A stretch of DNA of 64,000 nt from Chitinophaga ginsengisoli (GCF_003014595.1 NZ_PYGK01000004.1:310001-374000), one strand, 5' to 3'; counted from the stretch's first letter, positions 34,926-42,907 are shown. The notes: a model not told the origin generated them from the sequence alone. Numbers and translations: made by a program.

Positions 34926-35768
34926 ATGGAACAGAAAAAAGTTTGGTTCGTAACAGGCGCCTCTAAAGGATTAGGCCTCTCTATTGTAAAACAGTTGCTG
35001 GCAAATGGTTTGCCCGTAGCAGCAACATCAAGAAGTATCGACGCGCTTAGTAAAGCAGTAGGCAGTGATGATAATTTCCTTCCACTCAGTGTGGACCTTA
35101 CGTCAGAAAAAAGTGTGTCAGATGCTATTGATGCAACTGTTATGAAGTTTGGACGTATAGACGTAGTTGTGAATAATGCAGGATATAGCGTAGCAGGTGC
35201 ACTGGAAGAGCTGACAGATGAAGAAAGCCGCGAGAACTTTAATGTGAATGTTTTCGGCGTATTGAATGTGATCAGGAAGGTGTTACCTTATCTGAGGATA
35301 CAAGGTTCCGGGCATATTATCAATATTTCTTCCATTGCCGGATTCATTGGTACTTTCCCCGGTTTTGGTATTTATTGCGCTACCAAGTTTGCATTGGATG
35401 GACTGAGTGAAGCATTATCTGTAGAAGTGAAACCAATGGGCATACATACAACGATTGTAGGTCCGGGGTATTTCAGAACAGACTTCCTGACCGCTGATTC
35501 ATTGGTTACACCAAAAAATATTATTGAGGAGTATACCAATGTTCGTGAAGCACTGCATGTACACCAGCATTCTTACAATGGTAACCAGCCCGGCGATCCT
35601 GAGAAAGGAGCAGCAGCTATTATCCGCATCGCGGGAGAACAACAGCCGCCGTTGCATTTATACCTGGGAGAAGATGCATATAACCTGGCTTACGCCAAAA
35701 TGGAAGCGGTGAAGAATGAACTGGAAAGCTGGAAGGAATTGACGGTGTCAACAGGAGTGGAAGCGTAA
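34926..35768 (+). CDS. Short-chain dehydrogenase/reductase
   Basis: 280 residues, classical SDR. Cofactor motif TGASKGLG (near residue 10), NNAG in VVNNAGYSVAGALEE, catalytic Ser in NISSIAGFIG, and Tyr-Lys in YCATKFALDGLSEAL. The C-terminus is longer than the minimum SDR and contains a substrate-lid-like region (AGEQQPPLHLYLGEDAYNLA), as in the group often encoded beside AraC regulators. The ATG at 34926 has AAAGAAACT upstream. The same-strand arrangement with the AraC gene, the truncated AraC gene and the Atu4866 gene suggests one inducible locus. Confidence 0.93.
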   Translation: MEQKKVWFVTGASKGLGLSIVKQLLANGLPVAATSRSIDALSKAVGSDDNFLPLSVDLTSEKSVSDAIDATVMKFGRIDVVVNNAGYSVAGALEELTDEESRENFNVNVFGVLNVIRKVLPYLRIQGSGHIINISSIAGFIGTFPGFGIYCATKFALDGLSEALSVEVKPMGIHTTIVGPGYFRTDFLTADSLVTPKNIIEEYTNVREALHVHQHSYNGNQPGDPEKGAAAIIRIAGEQQPPLHLYLGEDAYNLAYAKMEAVKNELESWKELTVSTGVEA

Positions 35769-35801
35769 GCAGCACTATCATTAACAATAATATGTTGCTT
35801 T

Positions 35802-36329
35802 ATGGCAGATCGGGAAAGGTTTTACAGGCGTGGCGCCGATAGTCTGGAGGAAGGGAGTGAACATTTTGATGTATTAAGATGGGAGGAGGTGGTGCAATCG
35901 GAGCGCACGCATGTTAAAGCCTATCGCCCGGACTATTATAAGATCGGTCTGATAAGAGGAAATAATCTTTGCCGTGATGCTGATAGAAGTGTCGGTATTT
36001 CAGGAGCGACACTGGTCTTTTTCAATCCGCAGGTGACTTATGTATGCGAGACATTATCAGAAGAGCAGACTGGTTTCTTATGTATGTTCAGGGAACCGTT
36101 TTTTACAGAGAAGATGAAGGCGAATATCAACAGGTTGCCTATGTTCATGGCAGGCGGAGAGCCGTGCTGTTTGCTGACAAAGGAACAGGAAGGAGTGGTG
36201 AGTGGGATTTTTGGTCGTATGCTGGATGAGCTGTCTTCAGACTATTTGTATAAATACGATCTGTTAAGGAATTATGTTACTGAGTTAATTCATTTTGCAC
36301 TTAAAAAAGGAAGGTACAATGGAAGATAA
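35802..36329 (+). CDS. AraC-type sensing domain without the DNA-binding half
   Basis: 175 residues. It aligns by eye with residues 20-190 of the AraC regulator at 33936: KIGLIRGNNLCRDADRSVGI, GATLVFFNPQVTYVCETLSE, FFTEKMKANINRLPMFMAGG and LSSDYLYKYDLLRNYVTELI. The two helix-turn-helix motifs are absent, as the frame closes right after the sensing domain with GRYNGR. The stop overlaps the next start by 11 bp, an ordered join more like a settled small protein than random decay. It could be a dominant-negative or ligand-buffering partner, or a truncated remnant. Confidence 0.8.
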   Translation: MADRERFYRRGADSLEEGSEHFDVLRWEEVVQSERTHVKAYRPDYYKIGLIRGNNLCRDADRSVGISGATLVFFNPQVTYVCETLSEEQTGFLCMFREPFFTEKMKANINRLPMFMAGGEPCCLLTKEQEGVVSGIFGRMLDELSSDYLYKYDLLRNYVTELIHFALKKGRYNGR

Positions 36330-36570
36330 CAACAAATATGTAGGGGTATGGGTAACTGCTGATGGTTATATCCGTCATGAGTTGTTGCCAGGAGGAAGAT
36401 ACGATGAAGCAAGAGGGAACAGGAAGAGTGCATACCAGGGAAGTTACAAGTTAACCGGAGATCATATCGATTATAAAGATGATACAGGATTTACAGCAGA
36501 CGGGGATTTTCGTGAGGGGGTACTTTATCATGCAGGTATGGTACTTTACAGAGAGGAAAAGAGATCATAG
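36319..36570 (+). CDS. Atu4866-domain small protein
   Basis: 83 residues. The sequence NKYVGVWVTADGYIRHELLP, GGRYDEARGNRKSAYQG and TGFTADGDFREGVLYHAGM fits the Atu4866 family (PF11512), a small beta-barrel of unknown function that is often found beside or fused to AraC regulators and SDR enzymes. The ATG at 36319 overlaps the end of the truncated AraC gene by 11 bp, so the two are coupled. Confidence 0.85.
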   Translation: MEDNNKYVGVWVTADGYIRHELLPGGRYDEARGNRKSAYQGSYKLTGDHIDYKDDTGFTADGDFREGVLYHAGMVLYREEKRS

Positions 36571-36664
36571 CACAATAGAACAATCGACGATCCGGGCGGG
36601 TATCAGTAAGATGATATCCGCCTTTTTATTTGGTGTACTTTTATAATTCCCCAAAAGATCGTTT

Positions 36665-37732
36665 ATGGAATGGAAAAACGAAATAACTGACTTACTGAAG
36701 ATTACTTATCCTGTTATACAGGCGCCTATGCTTGGTACAACAACTCCGGAGATGGTAGCTGCTGTGGCAGAGCAGGGTGGATTAGGCTCTTTGCCTGTTG
36801 GTGGTTTATCGCCGGACAGAACAAGGGAGCTGATTCACAAAATAAAATCAATCACCGGAAAACCTTTCGCAGTAAATCTGTTTGTTAATGAGGTACCGGA
36901 ATACAACCGCGATGATGCAGAAGCGATGCAGGACTTCCTGGAAAAGTTCAGCGCAGAAAATCAGCTGGTATTCGAGCGACAGTCGTTAGATGCTTTACGT
37001 TTTTACAACTATCGGGAGCAGGTGGAGATATTGATAGCCGAGAATATTCCTGTGATCAGTTTTACGTTTGGGATACCTGATGAAGAAACCATAGCCGCTT
37101 TTAAACAAAATGGCATTACGTTAGTGGGAACCGCAACCTGCCTGAAAGAAGCTGTATTACTGGAGAAGGCAGGCGTAGATGCCGTGGTGGCACAGGGGAT
37201 AGAAGCAGGAGGGCACAGGGGAAGTTTCCTGGATGACGGGCCGCTGCCACAGGTGAGCACCTTTGTATTAGTGCCTGAGATGGTGGGGCGTATCGGTAAG
37301 TCTGTAATAGCGGCGGGTGGGATTAAGAGTGGCGTTACTATCAGGGCGGCATTTCAGCTGGGGGCGAAGGCGGTGCAGGTAGGGACAGCGTTTATTGCAA
37401 GCAATGAGAGTCTGGCATTTCCTTCCTATAAAACTGCTTTACAACGGGCACAGGCGACTGATAGTGCGGTGACCCGGGTTTATTCAGGCCGGTGGGCAAG
37501 GGGATTGAGGAATCAGTTTATGGATGCCGTGGAGGAGTCTGGTCTGACTATTCCGCCGTACCCGATACAGAATATTCTTACAGCTGGTTTAAGGGCTAAT
37601 GCGCGGCAGGCAGACCGGAAGGAGTTCACTAATTTATGGGCAGGTCAGGCATCTGCAGGCGCTGAGATTCGTTCATCAGCAGATATTTTCACCCGGCTGA
37701 TAGCGGAGACGGAAGCACTACACATTGTATAA
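36665..37732 (+). CDS. Nitronate monooxygenase (2-nitropropane dioxygenase family)
   Basis: 355 residues, FMN-dependent TIM-barrel. PVIQAPMLGTTTPEMVAAVA opens the barrel; GVDAVVAQGIEAGGHRGSFL holds the catalytic His; VIAAGGIKSGVTIRAAFQLG and AKAVQVGTAFIASNES bind the FMN phosphate. It oxidises alkyl nitronates, such as propionate-3-nitronate, to carbonyl compounds and nitrite. It is a single gene; the TetR gene follows 91 bp later and its palindrome lies in between. Confidence 0.93.
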   Translation: MEWKNEITDLLKITYPVIQAPMLGTTTPEMVAAVAEQGGLGSLPVGGLSPDRTRELIHKIKSITGKPFAVNLFVNEVPEYNRDDAEAMQDFLEKFSAENQLVFERQSLDALRFYNYREQVEILIAENIPVISFTFGIPDEETIAAFKQNGITLVGTATCLKEAVLLEKAGVDAVVAQGIEAGGHRGSFLDDGPLPQVSTFVLVPEMVGRIGKSVIAAGGIKSGVTIRAAFQLGAKAVQVGTAFIASNESLAFPSYKTALQRAQATDSAVTRVYSGRWARGLRNQFMDAVEESGLTIPPYPIQNILTAGLRANARQADRKEFTNLWAGQASAGAEIRSSADIFTRLIAETEALHIV

Positions 37733-37775
37733 ATAGGTACGGAAATTCTTTTGAAATAAAAAGGCGGATATATTT

Positions 37776-37791
37776 TGTACTGATTAGTACA
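37776..37791. promoter_or_regulatory. Palindromic operator copy 1, upstream of tetR
   Basis: TGTACTGATTAGTACA, with 6-bp arms TGTACT/AGTACA. It overlaps a promoter-like TATTTTG that runs into the first TG and lies 32 bp before the tetR ATG. Confidence 0.75.
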
Positions 37792-37823
37792 GTATGTATC
37801 TTCGTATTGTAAATGATAACAAG

Positions 37824-38408
37824 ATGGCTGGAAGACCGAAAATATTTGACGAGCGGGAAGTAGTGGAAAAGGCGGTGGATGTATTCTGGACGAAGGGGTA
37901 TGAAACTGCTTCTGCGGATGAATTGCTTGATGCCATGGGAATCGGTAAGGGTAGTTTTTACCTGGCATTTAAAGGAGGGAAGAAGGAATTGTATGAGAAA
38001 TCATTAAGGCAATATGCTGACCGTTTTGACAAGCAATTGCTGCATGATCTATCTGTGAGTAAAGACCCGGTACAGCTGATTAAAGACTTCTTTATGGCCC
38101 TTGCAGATGATCCTAAGAGCAAACAGATGAAGGGGTGTTATATCGGGAATGCGCTGGTGCAGTTATCGGATGGAGATGTCGACACTAAATTGATTGCAGC
38201 TGAACTGTTAGGAAGTGTGGAAAGTATTTTCACAGATGTGATCAGGAAGGCACAGGAAGAGAAGAAGCTGAAGAATAAAGCAAAGCCGGAGGTGCTGGGG
38301 AAGTACCTGATCAATCTCTGGAATGGTGTGAATGTGACGAGGAGAAGCAATCCGGGGTATGAACATCTCAGGGAAGTGCTGGAGATGAGTTTGCAGGTGC
38401 TCCATTAA
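37824..38408 (+). CDS. TetR-family repressor
   Basis: 194 residues. The N-terminal helix-turn-helix reads EVVEKAVDVFWTKGYETASA, DELLDAMGIGKGSFYLAFKG; the C-terminal helical domain matches the TetR_C group often seen with oxidoreductase and hydrolase genes. The ATG at 37824 (MAGRPKIFDE) is chosen; an earlier in-frame start at 37794 would overlap the operator region. The palindrome TGTACTnAnTAGTACA in front of this gene and in front of the hydrolase at 38472 is its likely operator, giving self-repression and control of the hydrolase. Confidence 0.94.
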   Translation: MAGRPKIFDEREVVEKAVDVFWTKGYETASADELLDAMGIGKGSFYLAFKGGKKELYEKSLRQYADRFDKQLLHDLSVSKDPVQLIKDFFMALADDPKSKQMKGCYIGNALVQLSDGDVDTKLIAAELLGSVESIFTDVIRKAQEEKKLKNKAKPEVLGKYLINLWNGVNVTRRSNPGYEHLREVLEMSLQVLH

Positions 38409-38425
38409 ATTTTTTTATTCCTTTT

Positions 38426-38441
38426 TGTACTAATTAGTACA
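38426..38441. promoter_or_regulatory. Palindromic operator copy 2, upstream of the hydrolase gene
   Basis: TGTACTAATTAGTACA, a perfect 16-bp palindrome. It follows CTTTT so that TTTTTG forms part of a possible -7 box. It lies 30 bp before the ATG at 38472. Confidence 0.78.
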
Positions 38442-38471
38442 TAATATCATAAGCAAATAAAATCTATCACA

Positions 38472-39359
38472 ATGACAAAGAGTATTGATATTAACCAGGT
38501 GCAGTATAAAACACTGACCATTGAAGGACAGGAGATATTTTATCGTGAAGCGGGATCTCCGGACAAGCCTACGATCTTATTGTTGCATGGTTATCCGACG
38601 TCTTCTTTTATGTTCCGTAATCTGATGATCGCTTTGGGAGATAAGTATCACCTGGTAGCGCCGGATTATCCTGGTTTTGGTAATAGCAGCATGCCGCTGG
38701 TGAATCAGTTTGAGTATACTTTCGATCATATGGCTGAGATAGTGGATCAGTTTATTGTGGCGAAAGGGCTGCAAAAATACAGCCTGTATGTGATGGACTA
38801 TGGTGCTCCTGTTGGCTACCGTATTGCGACCAAACATCCGGAGAAAGTACAGGCTTTGCTGGTGCAGAATGGTAACGCGTACAAGGAAGGGCTGTCTCCT
38901 TTCTGGGAACCGTTGTATGCATTCTGGGCTGACCCTGACAATGAGGAGAAGAGGAAAGTTGTAGCAGGGATGCTTTCTTTGGAAGGCACAAAATGGCAGT
39001 ATCTGACAGGTGTTAAAGATCCCAGCAGGATCAGTCCTGATGCATGGCAGCACGATCAGAGTAAGCTGGATCGCCCGGGTAATGCGGATATACAGATGGC
39101 CATGTTTTATTCCTATAGGACAAACCCGGAGCATTACGCCGAATGGCAGCATTATTTCCGTACTTATCAGCCGCCAACGCTAATCACCTGGGGAGCAAAT
39201 GACGAGATATTTCCTGCCAGTGGTGCGAAAGCTTATCTGAAAGATCTGCCTGCTGCGGAGCTGCATATACTGGATACGGGGCACTTTGCTTTGGAAGAGG
39301 AGGGGACGAAGATCGCTGGGCTGATAGACCGTTTTCTGACTGTGAATAATATCGCGTAA
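38472..39359 (+). CDS. Alpha/beta hydrolase with an Asp nucleophile (haloalkane dehalogenase/epoxide hydrolase type)
   Basis: 295 residues. The oxyanion-hole HGYPTSS (39-45) and the nucleophile elbow LYVMDYGAPVG with Asp109 place it in the haloalkane dehalogenase or epoxide hydrolase branch, not the serine branch. The catalytic His is in LDTGHFALEEEG and an acid in WGANDEIFP. The substrate is unknown; removal of halides or opening of epoxides is the likely chemistry. It is controlled by the adjacent TetR repressor through the palindrome at 38426. A third palindrome lies directly after its stop codon. Confidence 0.9.
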   Translation: MTKSIDINQVQYKTLTIEGQEIFYREAGSPDKPTILLLHGYPTSSFMFRNLMIALGDKYHLVAPDYPGFGNSSMPLVNQFEYTFDHMAEIVDQFIVAKGLQKYSLYVMDYGAPVGYRIATKHPEKVQALLVQNGNAYKEGLSPFWEPLYAFWADPDNEEKRKVVAGMLSLEGTKWQYLTGVKDPSRISPDAWQHDQSKLDRPGNADIQMAMFYSYRTNPEHYAEWQHYFRTYQPPTLITWGANDEIFPASGAKAYLKDLPAAELHILDTGHFALEEEGTKIAGLIDRFLTVNNIA

Positions 39360-39366
39360 CCTATAT

Positions 39367-39382
39367 TGTACTGAATAGTACA
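39367..39382. promoter_or_regulatory. Palindromic operator copy 3, downstream of the hydrolase gene
   Basis: TGTACTGAATAGTACA; central bases differ from copies 1 and 2, arms identical. It begins 8 bp after the hydrolase stop and overlaps TATATTG, which resembles a -7 box. It may be an auxiliary site for looping or the operator of a transcript running into the tRNA genes. Confidence 0.65.
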
Positions 39383-39487
39383 CAACATCCTTCTTCTGTT
39401 TCTTTACAGGAGAGGGATGTACATTTATAATTTTAAATAAATTTGAAAAAAAGTGGATGGCTTCGTTGGTTATTTGAAAACAAATCC

Positions 39488-39495
39488 TATCTTTG
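39488..39495 (+). promoter_or_regulatory. Promoter of the tRNA-Gly/tRNA-Leu unit
   Basis: TATCTTTG fits TAnnTTTG exactly, with GTTGG about 22 bp upstream as the -33 element. It lies 56 bp before the tRNA-Gly gene. Confidence 0.7.
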
Positions 39496-39551
39496 CAATC
39501 CCAACGAAAAAACAACGGGTTGTTGATCAGCGGGAAAGTTCTTCAATACAA

Positions 39552-39624
<73 letters not shown>

Positions 39625-39676
39625 CAGTACAAAGCTTCCAAATTGCCAGGCAGTTTGGATTTTTTGTTTACGGGAT

Positions 39677-39762
39677 ACCCAGGTGGTGGAATTGGTAGAC
39701 ACGCCGGACTTAAAATCCTGTTCTCCGCAAGGGGAGTGACGGTTCAACTCCGTTCCTGGGTA
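39677..39762 (+). tRNA. tRNA-Leu (anticodon TAA)
   Basis: An 86-nt class II tRNA: acceptor ACCCAGG with CCTGGGT, D-loop AATTGGTAGACA, anticodon loop CTTAAAA with TAA, a long variable arm (CTGTTCTCCGCAAGGGGAGT) and T-loop GGTTCAACTCC. Discriminator A. Its 3' end is copied imperfectly at 40966-40980, the mark of a tRNA-associated attachment site. Confidence 0.93.
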
Positions 39763-39822
39763 CAAAGGAGCATGACGCTCGGAAAGAATTAAAGGCATCG
39801 CGAAGGCGGTGCTTTTTTTGTT
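39750..39822. repeat. Direct repeat T1: tRNA-Leu 3' end plus flank and terminator
   Basis: This 73-bp segment starts inside the tRNA-Leu 3' end (GTTCCTGGGTACA) and continues through GAAAGAATTAAAGGCATCGC to the hairpin GGCATCGCGAAGGCGGTGC with TTTTTTT (39794-39818), which terminates the tRNA transcript. A copy of the same length and about 77 percent ungapped identity by hand count lies at 40966-41038. The two bracket the gene at 40025. Confidence 0.8.
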
Positions 39823-39983
39823 ACTACTCGGTGAGTTGGCCATTCTTGGATAACTCTCTCTCTCTCTCCTCATTTACTCATTAATATCAAAGTTAAGTAA
39901 AGAGCTTAACGCTATGTCCGCTCAAATTTTAGCAGTTCCAGGTATATAGCTAAAGATAAATCGTTGCAAAATATTAGTTTTAT

Positions 39984-40000
39984 AACTAATTTAATTAGTT
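39984..40000. promoter_or_regulatory. 17-bp palindrome in front of the gene at 40025
   Basis: AACTAATTTAATTAGTT has 7-bp perfect arms around TTA and ends 24 bp before the ATG. It is a likely operator or part of an autoregulated promoter. Confidence 0.45.
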
Positions 40001-40024
40001 GAGTTTTGAATAAAATGACAATAT

Positions 40025-40780
40025 ATGAGTAGGCAGACATATACCTATAAAATTAATAAAGATAAGATAAGAGACAATTTGCTCCCAAGATTGAAAGATG
40101 AAAAGGATAATGTCAAATCCTTTTCTAATTATATTTTTAACAAAATAAACCCAGATAGATATCCTCCATTTGACCCTTTAGAAATTATTGAAACTTTACA
40201 AGGTAGCCATATAGACTACTACTCTGTTACTGCCTGGGGATTAGTTTTTGATTGGATATGGGATAACCATTATTCAGAAGACGGTTTTGATTCCCTTTTA
40301 GACCATCTAGGGTTTGAATCGATCTATGAACTTTACACCAAAGATAAATGCTGGGTTTATGTAAATCAGATACACGAGTTTGAAAACATGAATGATTTAG
40401 ATCATGTATATCATGGCACGTACTTTCTATATACAAGTGATTTTTTTAAACATTATCTAAATTATCTGTTGATTTTACTAGGGAAAATAAGTGTGGATGC
40501 TCAATATAAGGGCCGTCGCGCCTATTTTTCAGAGACTGAATTACCCCTTAACGATAATGACATAGATGACATTTTAGATGAACAAACAAACCAGGCCTTA
40601 ATCTGGATCAGGGAGGATAATGAACGCGAGGATATGATTGAAGGCAAAGAGTCGAACTATGGCAGATCAAGAGATAGAATGCATTATTATGTTGCACCAG
40701 AAATGTTTTTCCATATAAAGGAACTTCAAGAAACATTACGACATTATGATGGAAATATTTTTATTTACGATAGTCAATGA
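40025..40780 (+). CDS. Unrecognised AT-rich accessory gene, cargo of the first tRNA-Leu segment
   Basis: 251 residues, acidic and aromatic-rich, cytoplasmic, no membrane helix or signal peptide. I recognise no family. Visible stretches include WGLVFDWIWDNHYSEDGFDS, a central FKHYLNYLLILLGKISVDAQ and a charged DDILDEQTNQALIWIREDNE. Composition is visibly richer in A+T than the surrounding metabolic genes, as expected of acquired DNA. It sits alone between two copies of the tRNA-Leu 3' repeat, in the position that the AbiEii module occupies in the next segment, so a defence or toxin role is a reasonable guess only. Confidence 0.7.
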   Translation: MSRQTYTYKINKDKIRDNLLPRLKDEKDNVKSFSNYIFNKINPDRYPPFDPLEIIETLQGSHIDYYSVTAWGLVFDWIWDNHYSEDGFDSLLDHLGFESIYELYTKDKCWVYVNQIHEFENMNDLDHVYHGTYFLYTSDFFKHYLNYLLILLGKISVDAQYKGRRAYFSETELPLNDNDIDDILDEQTNQALIWIREDNEREDMIEGKESNYGRSRDRMHYYVAPEMFFHIKELQETLRHYDGNIFIYDSQ

Positions 40781-40834
40781 TCTCCATGGTAACCCGGATT
40801 TATTTGTGTGTTACAACTAAAAGAGTTTAAATAA

Positions 40835-40894
40835 CGGACGAAATATTGGATCCTATTTGGTATGAAACCGCCTTCCGTAAAGCCGGTTAACTAA
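40835..40894 (+). pseudogene. Remnant of an AbiEii-like gene C-terminus
   Basis: In frame, 40859-40894 encodes GMKPPSVKPVN and a stop; the intact AbiEii gene ends GMQPPPIKPVN and a stop at 42144. Both end with AAGCCGGTTAACTAA. Upstream the frame is closed by TAA at 40832, so only the last residues remain. It shows that a second toxin gene once ended here, or that this 3' end is a repeated cassette boundary. Confidence 0.6.
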
Positions 40895-40965
40895 TGAAAT
40901 TGCAAATGATTGCTGGAAAATCATTAAAATTCAGCAAATCCCGAACAAACTGGTTAGATAATTGT

Positions 40966-41038
40966 CCGTTCCAGAGTACAGAAAGAGCAGACGATCAGAA
41001 AGAATTAAAGGCATCGCAGAAGCTGTGCCTTTTTTGTT
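40966..41038. repeat. Direct repeat T2: second copy of the tRNA-Leu 3' end, flank and terminator
   Basis: Starts with GTTCCAGAGTACA, a degenerate tRNA-Leu 3' end, shares GAAAGAATTAAAGGCATCGC exactly with T1 and ends in a hairpin GGCATCGCAGAAGCTGTGCC with TTTTTT. It lies 1216 bp from T1. No tRNA body precedes it, so it is an attachment-site-like scar. Confidence 0.8.
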
Positions 41039-41064
41039 TTTGGCTTATTTAGTAACTTCATCGT

Positions 41065-41352
41065 GTGAATAAGTCCATTAAAATATCATCTGTTTTTCCT
41101 AAACACTTGTTTTGGGATGTAAGGATGGAGCAATTAGATGCTGAGGTAGATCAGGATTTAATTATTCCGAGAGCTCTTTTCATGACAGATGAACAATCCT
41201 TTATTCACGATATCGAAAAATTAGAGTTGATTTATTCAAACGCTGAAATTATTGATACACTCAAAACAACTAAAGAACGAATCAGTAATAAGGTTTGTGA
41301 AATGGTTGCTCATAGATACCATATACCCGTATTCCGCAGATATTCCAATTAA
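41065..41352 (+). CDS. Small partner of the AbiEii-like toxin (DUF6922-like), probable antitoxin
   Basis: 95 residues from a GTG at 41065; a GTG two bases earlier meets TGA. The sequence PKHLFWDVRMEQLDAEVDQD, IPRALFMTDEQSFIHDIEKL, ending SNKVCEMVAHRYHIP, fits small proteins (DUF6922-like) encoded directly before nucleotidyltransferase toxins in Bacteroidota. It stops 3 bp before the AbiEii start. The assignment as antitoxin rests on this arrangement; the family call is tentative. Confidence 0.7.
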   Translation: MNKSIKISSVFPKHLFWDVRMEQLDAEVDQDLIIPRALFMTDEQSFIHDIEKLELIYSNAEIIDTLKTTKERISNKVCEMVAHRYHIPVFRRYSN

Positions 41353-41355
41353 TAT

Positions 41356-42144
41356 ATGTTAGATGATCAATTTGAGCAAGCCCTTTCACAAGAGCTTGTA
41401 GATGCCATTGTTGAACTTCAATCTTTACCAAGCCTTTCTGCATTTGCTTTGGCAGGAGGTGCGAGCCTGGCTCTTCGATTCAATCATCGCAGGTCAATCG
41501 ATATTGATTTATTCTCAAATCAGGCAGTTGGTAAAGCTGGGTTAGAAACTATTATCTCAGAACTTAAAACATTCTATGGGAATGACTTAATGCATTTAGA
41601 GATTATTGATCCGGAAGCGGGAGATCAATTTTATTTCCTAAGGGCATTTATCCGAAAATCTAAAGAGTTAATAATTAAAGTTGAAGTAATTCAAAATATT
41701 GCCATCCTGGATCCTTTTGAACAATATAATGGAATTCGAACGCTGTCCCTTAGAGATATCGGACTTTTGAAGCTGGTAAGTGCAAGCAACAGAAAAGCCA
41801 AGAAGGATATCTATGATCTGGACTTTATTACAGAGCAAATTGAATTGTCCGGTCTTATGGTGATGTTAGAAGAAAAACAAAATAAATATAAAGAGGATAC
41901 TTTTAAATCATTATTTGATTTGGACAGGGAGCATAGCCCTGTTGAGGATATTAACTTATTGCTCGCATTTGATGAGGTAGATTATACTGCATTGCCTCGT
42001 AGACCTAATCACTCGCATGATTTAATCGATATCTTACCTGCAAGTAAAAATTGGAGATTGGCGCGTAGCAGCTGGCGCAGAAAGGTGATAAATTTAATGC
42101 GTATGCGCGGTATGCAACCACCGCCCATAAAGCCGGTTAACTAA
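41356..42144 (+). CDS. AbiEii/AbiGii-like nucleotidyltransferase toxin
   Basis: 262 residues. The nucleotidyltransferase core shows LAGGASLALRFNHRRSIDID, giving the GG-x-S motif (residues 34-37) and the metal-binding D49-x-D51 (DIDLFS). A helical part follows with RDIGLLKLVSASNRKAKKDI, YDLDFIT, as in AbiEii/DUF1814 proteins. These enzymes block growth in phage-infected cells or plasmid-free cells, probably by adding nucleotides to tRNA. The partner gene is immediately upstream. The end KPVN-stop is duplicated at 40884-40894. It is the cargo of the second segment at tRNA-Leu. Confidence 0.88.
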   Translation: MLDDQFEQALSQELVDAIVELQSLPSLSAFALAGGASLALRFNHRRSIDIDLFSNQAVGKAGLETIISELKTFYGNDLMHLEIIDPEAGDQFYFLRAFIRKSKELIIKVEVIQNIAILDPFEQYNGIRTLSLRDIGLLKLVSASNRKAKKDIYDLDFITEQIELSGLMVMLEEKQNKYKEDTFKSLFDLDREHSPVEDINLLLAFDEVDYTALPRRPNHSHDLIDILPASKNWRLARSSWRRKVINLMRMRGMQPPPIKPVN

Positions 42145-42184
42145 ATAAACTGCTGGTCACTTGGCCCAAAATAAGGGAGTACGT

Positions 42185-42907
42185 TTACCGAATTATAGCG
42201 CTTAAGTGAGTTTCAGCGTTCCATTCATGCTCAATGTTGGTCATTAACAGCGCATTGTCAAAAGCTACTGAGCCTTTGGGAAAAATAGTTTCATTTTCAA
42301 AAAAGCTCGATTTTACGTTTAGTACCTCAAGTGGTCGGACTGCCCATTTAAAGGTATTTAATCTGAGACCTTCAAATTTGGCTTTATTAGGCGAATATCC
42401 CAGGTCGCCACTCCGAAAAAAAGCAGACGCGTTATCCAGGGTCTCAAAAACAGATTTGTTGCTGAAGGTAGTCGTTTCAATCGCGTCAATCAGTGTTTCT
42501 GTGCCATCTGAGCTAATAAAGTCTATATGATAATTCCCGCTTTCCTCTTTCACATTGAATTTTGCATGGTAATGTTTGCCCGGAAATAGCCTTCCGCCTA
42601 CCAATGCGTTGAATCTCAGGGATGTATCCCTGCGGGGAATATAAACACCTGTCTTAGTTTCGCCGTTTTCATCCCATTCAACTGCGATTCTGTGCGCTCC
42701 ATTTTCTGAATGTAGTCCCATAAATGAAGGTAATCCCTTAGGCTTTATATTTTTCAGTCTGATCAGGCAAATACCAACCATTGCTTTTCCCTTATAAATT
42801 TTAGGCCTAAACGGAAAGGGGATAATTTTCTCTACAGCTTTTGGATCCGCAGTAAAGTTTATTAAAATTCGACGGTCAATATATCCGTGTATTGTCGGGA
42901 TTTTCAT
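42185..42907 (-). CDS. DUF2071-family protein (acetoacetate-decarboxylase-like fold)
   Basis: 240 residues. YIDRRILINFTADPKAVEKI, PFRPKIYKGKAMVGICLIRL, HRIAVEWDENGETKTGVYIP and GGRLFPGKHYHAKFNV match the DUF2071 family, which shares a fold with acetoacetate decarboxylase. No catalytic function is established for the family. It is a single gene on the minus strand, converging on the AbiEii gene. Confidence 0.85.
   Translation of the reverse strand: MKIPTIHGYIDRRILINFTADPKAVEKIIPFPFRPKIYKGKAMVGICLIRLKNIKPKGLPSFMGLHSENGAHRIAVEWDENGETKTGVYIPRRDTSLRFNALVGGRLFPGKHYHAKFNVKEESGNYHIDFISSDGTETLIDAIETTTFSNKSVFETLDNASAFFRSGDLGYSPNKAKFEGLRLNTFKWAVRPLEVLNVKSSFFENETIFPKGSVAFDNALLMTNIEHEWNAETHLSAIIR

Noticed and set aside
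39750..41038. Complete genomic island with integrase at tRNA-Leu
   Set aside because: The repeats fit attachment sites, but no integrase or other mobility gene lies between or beside them.
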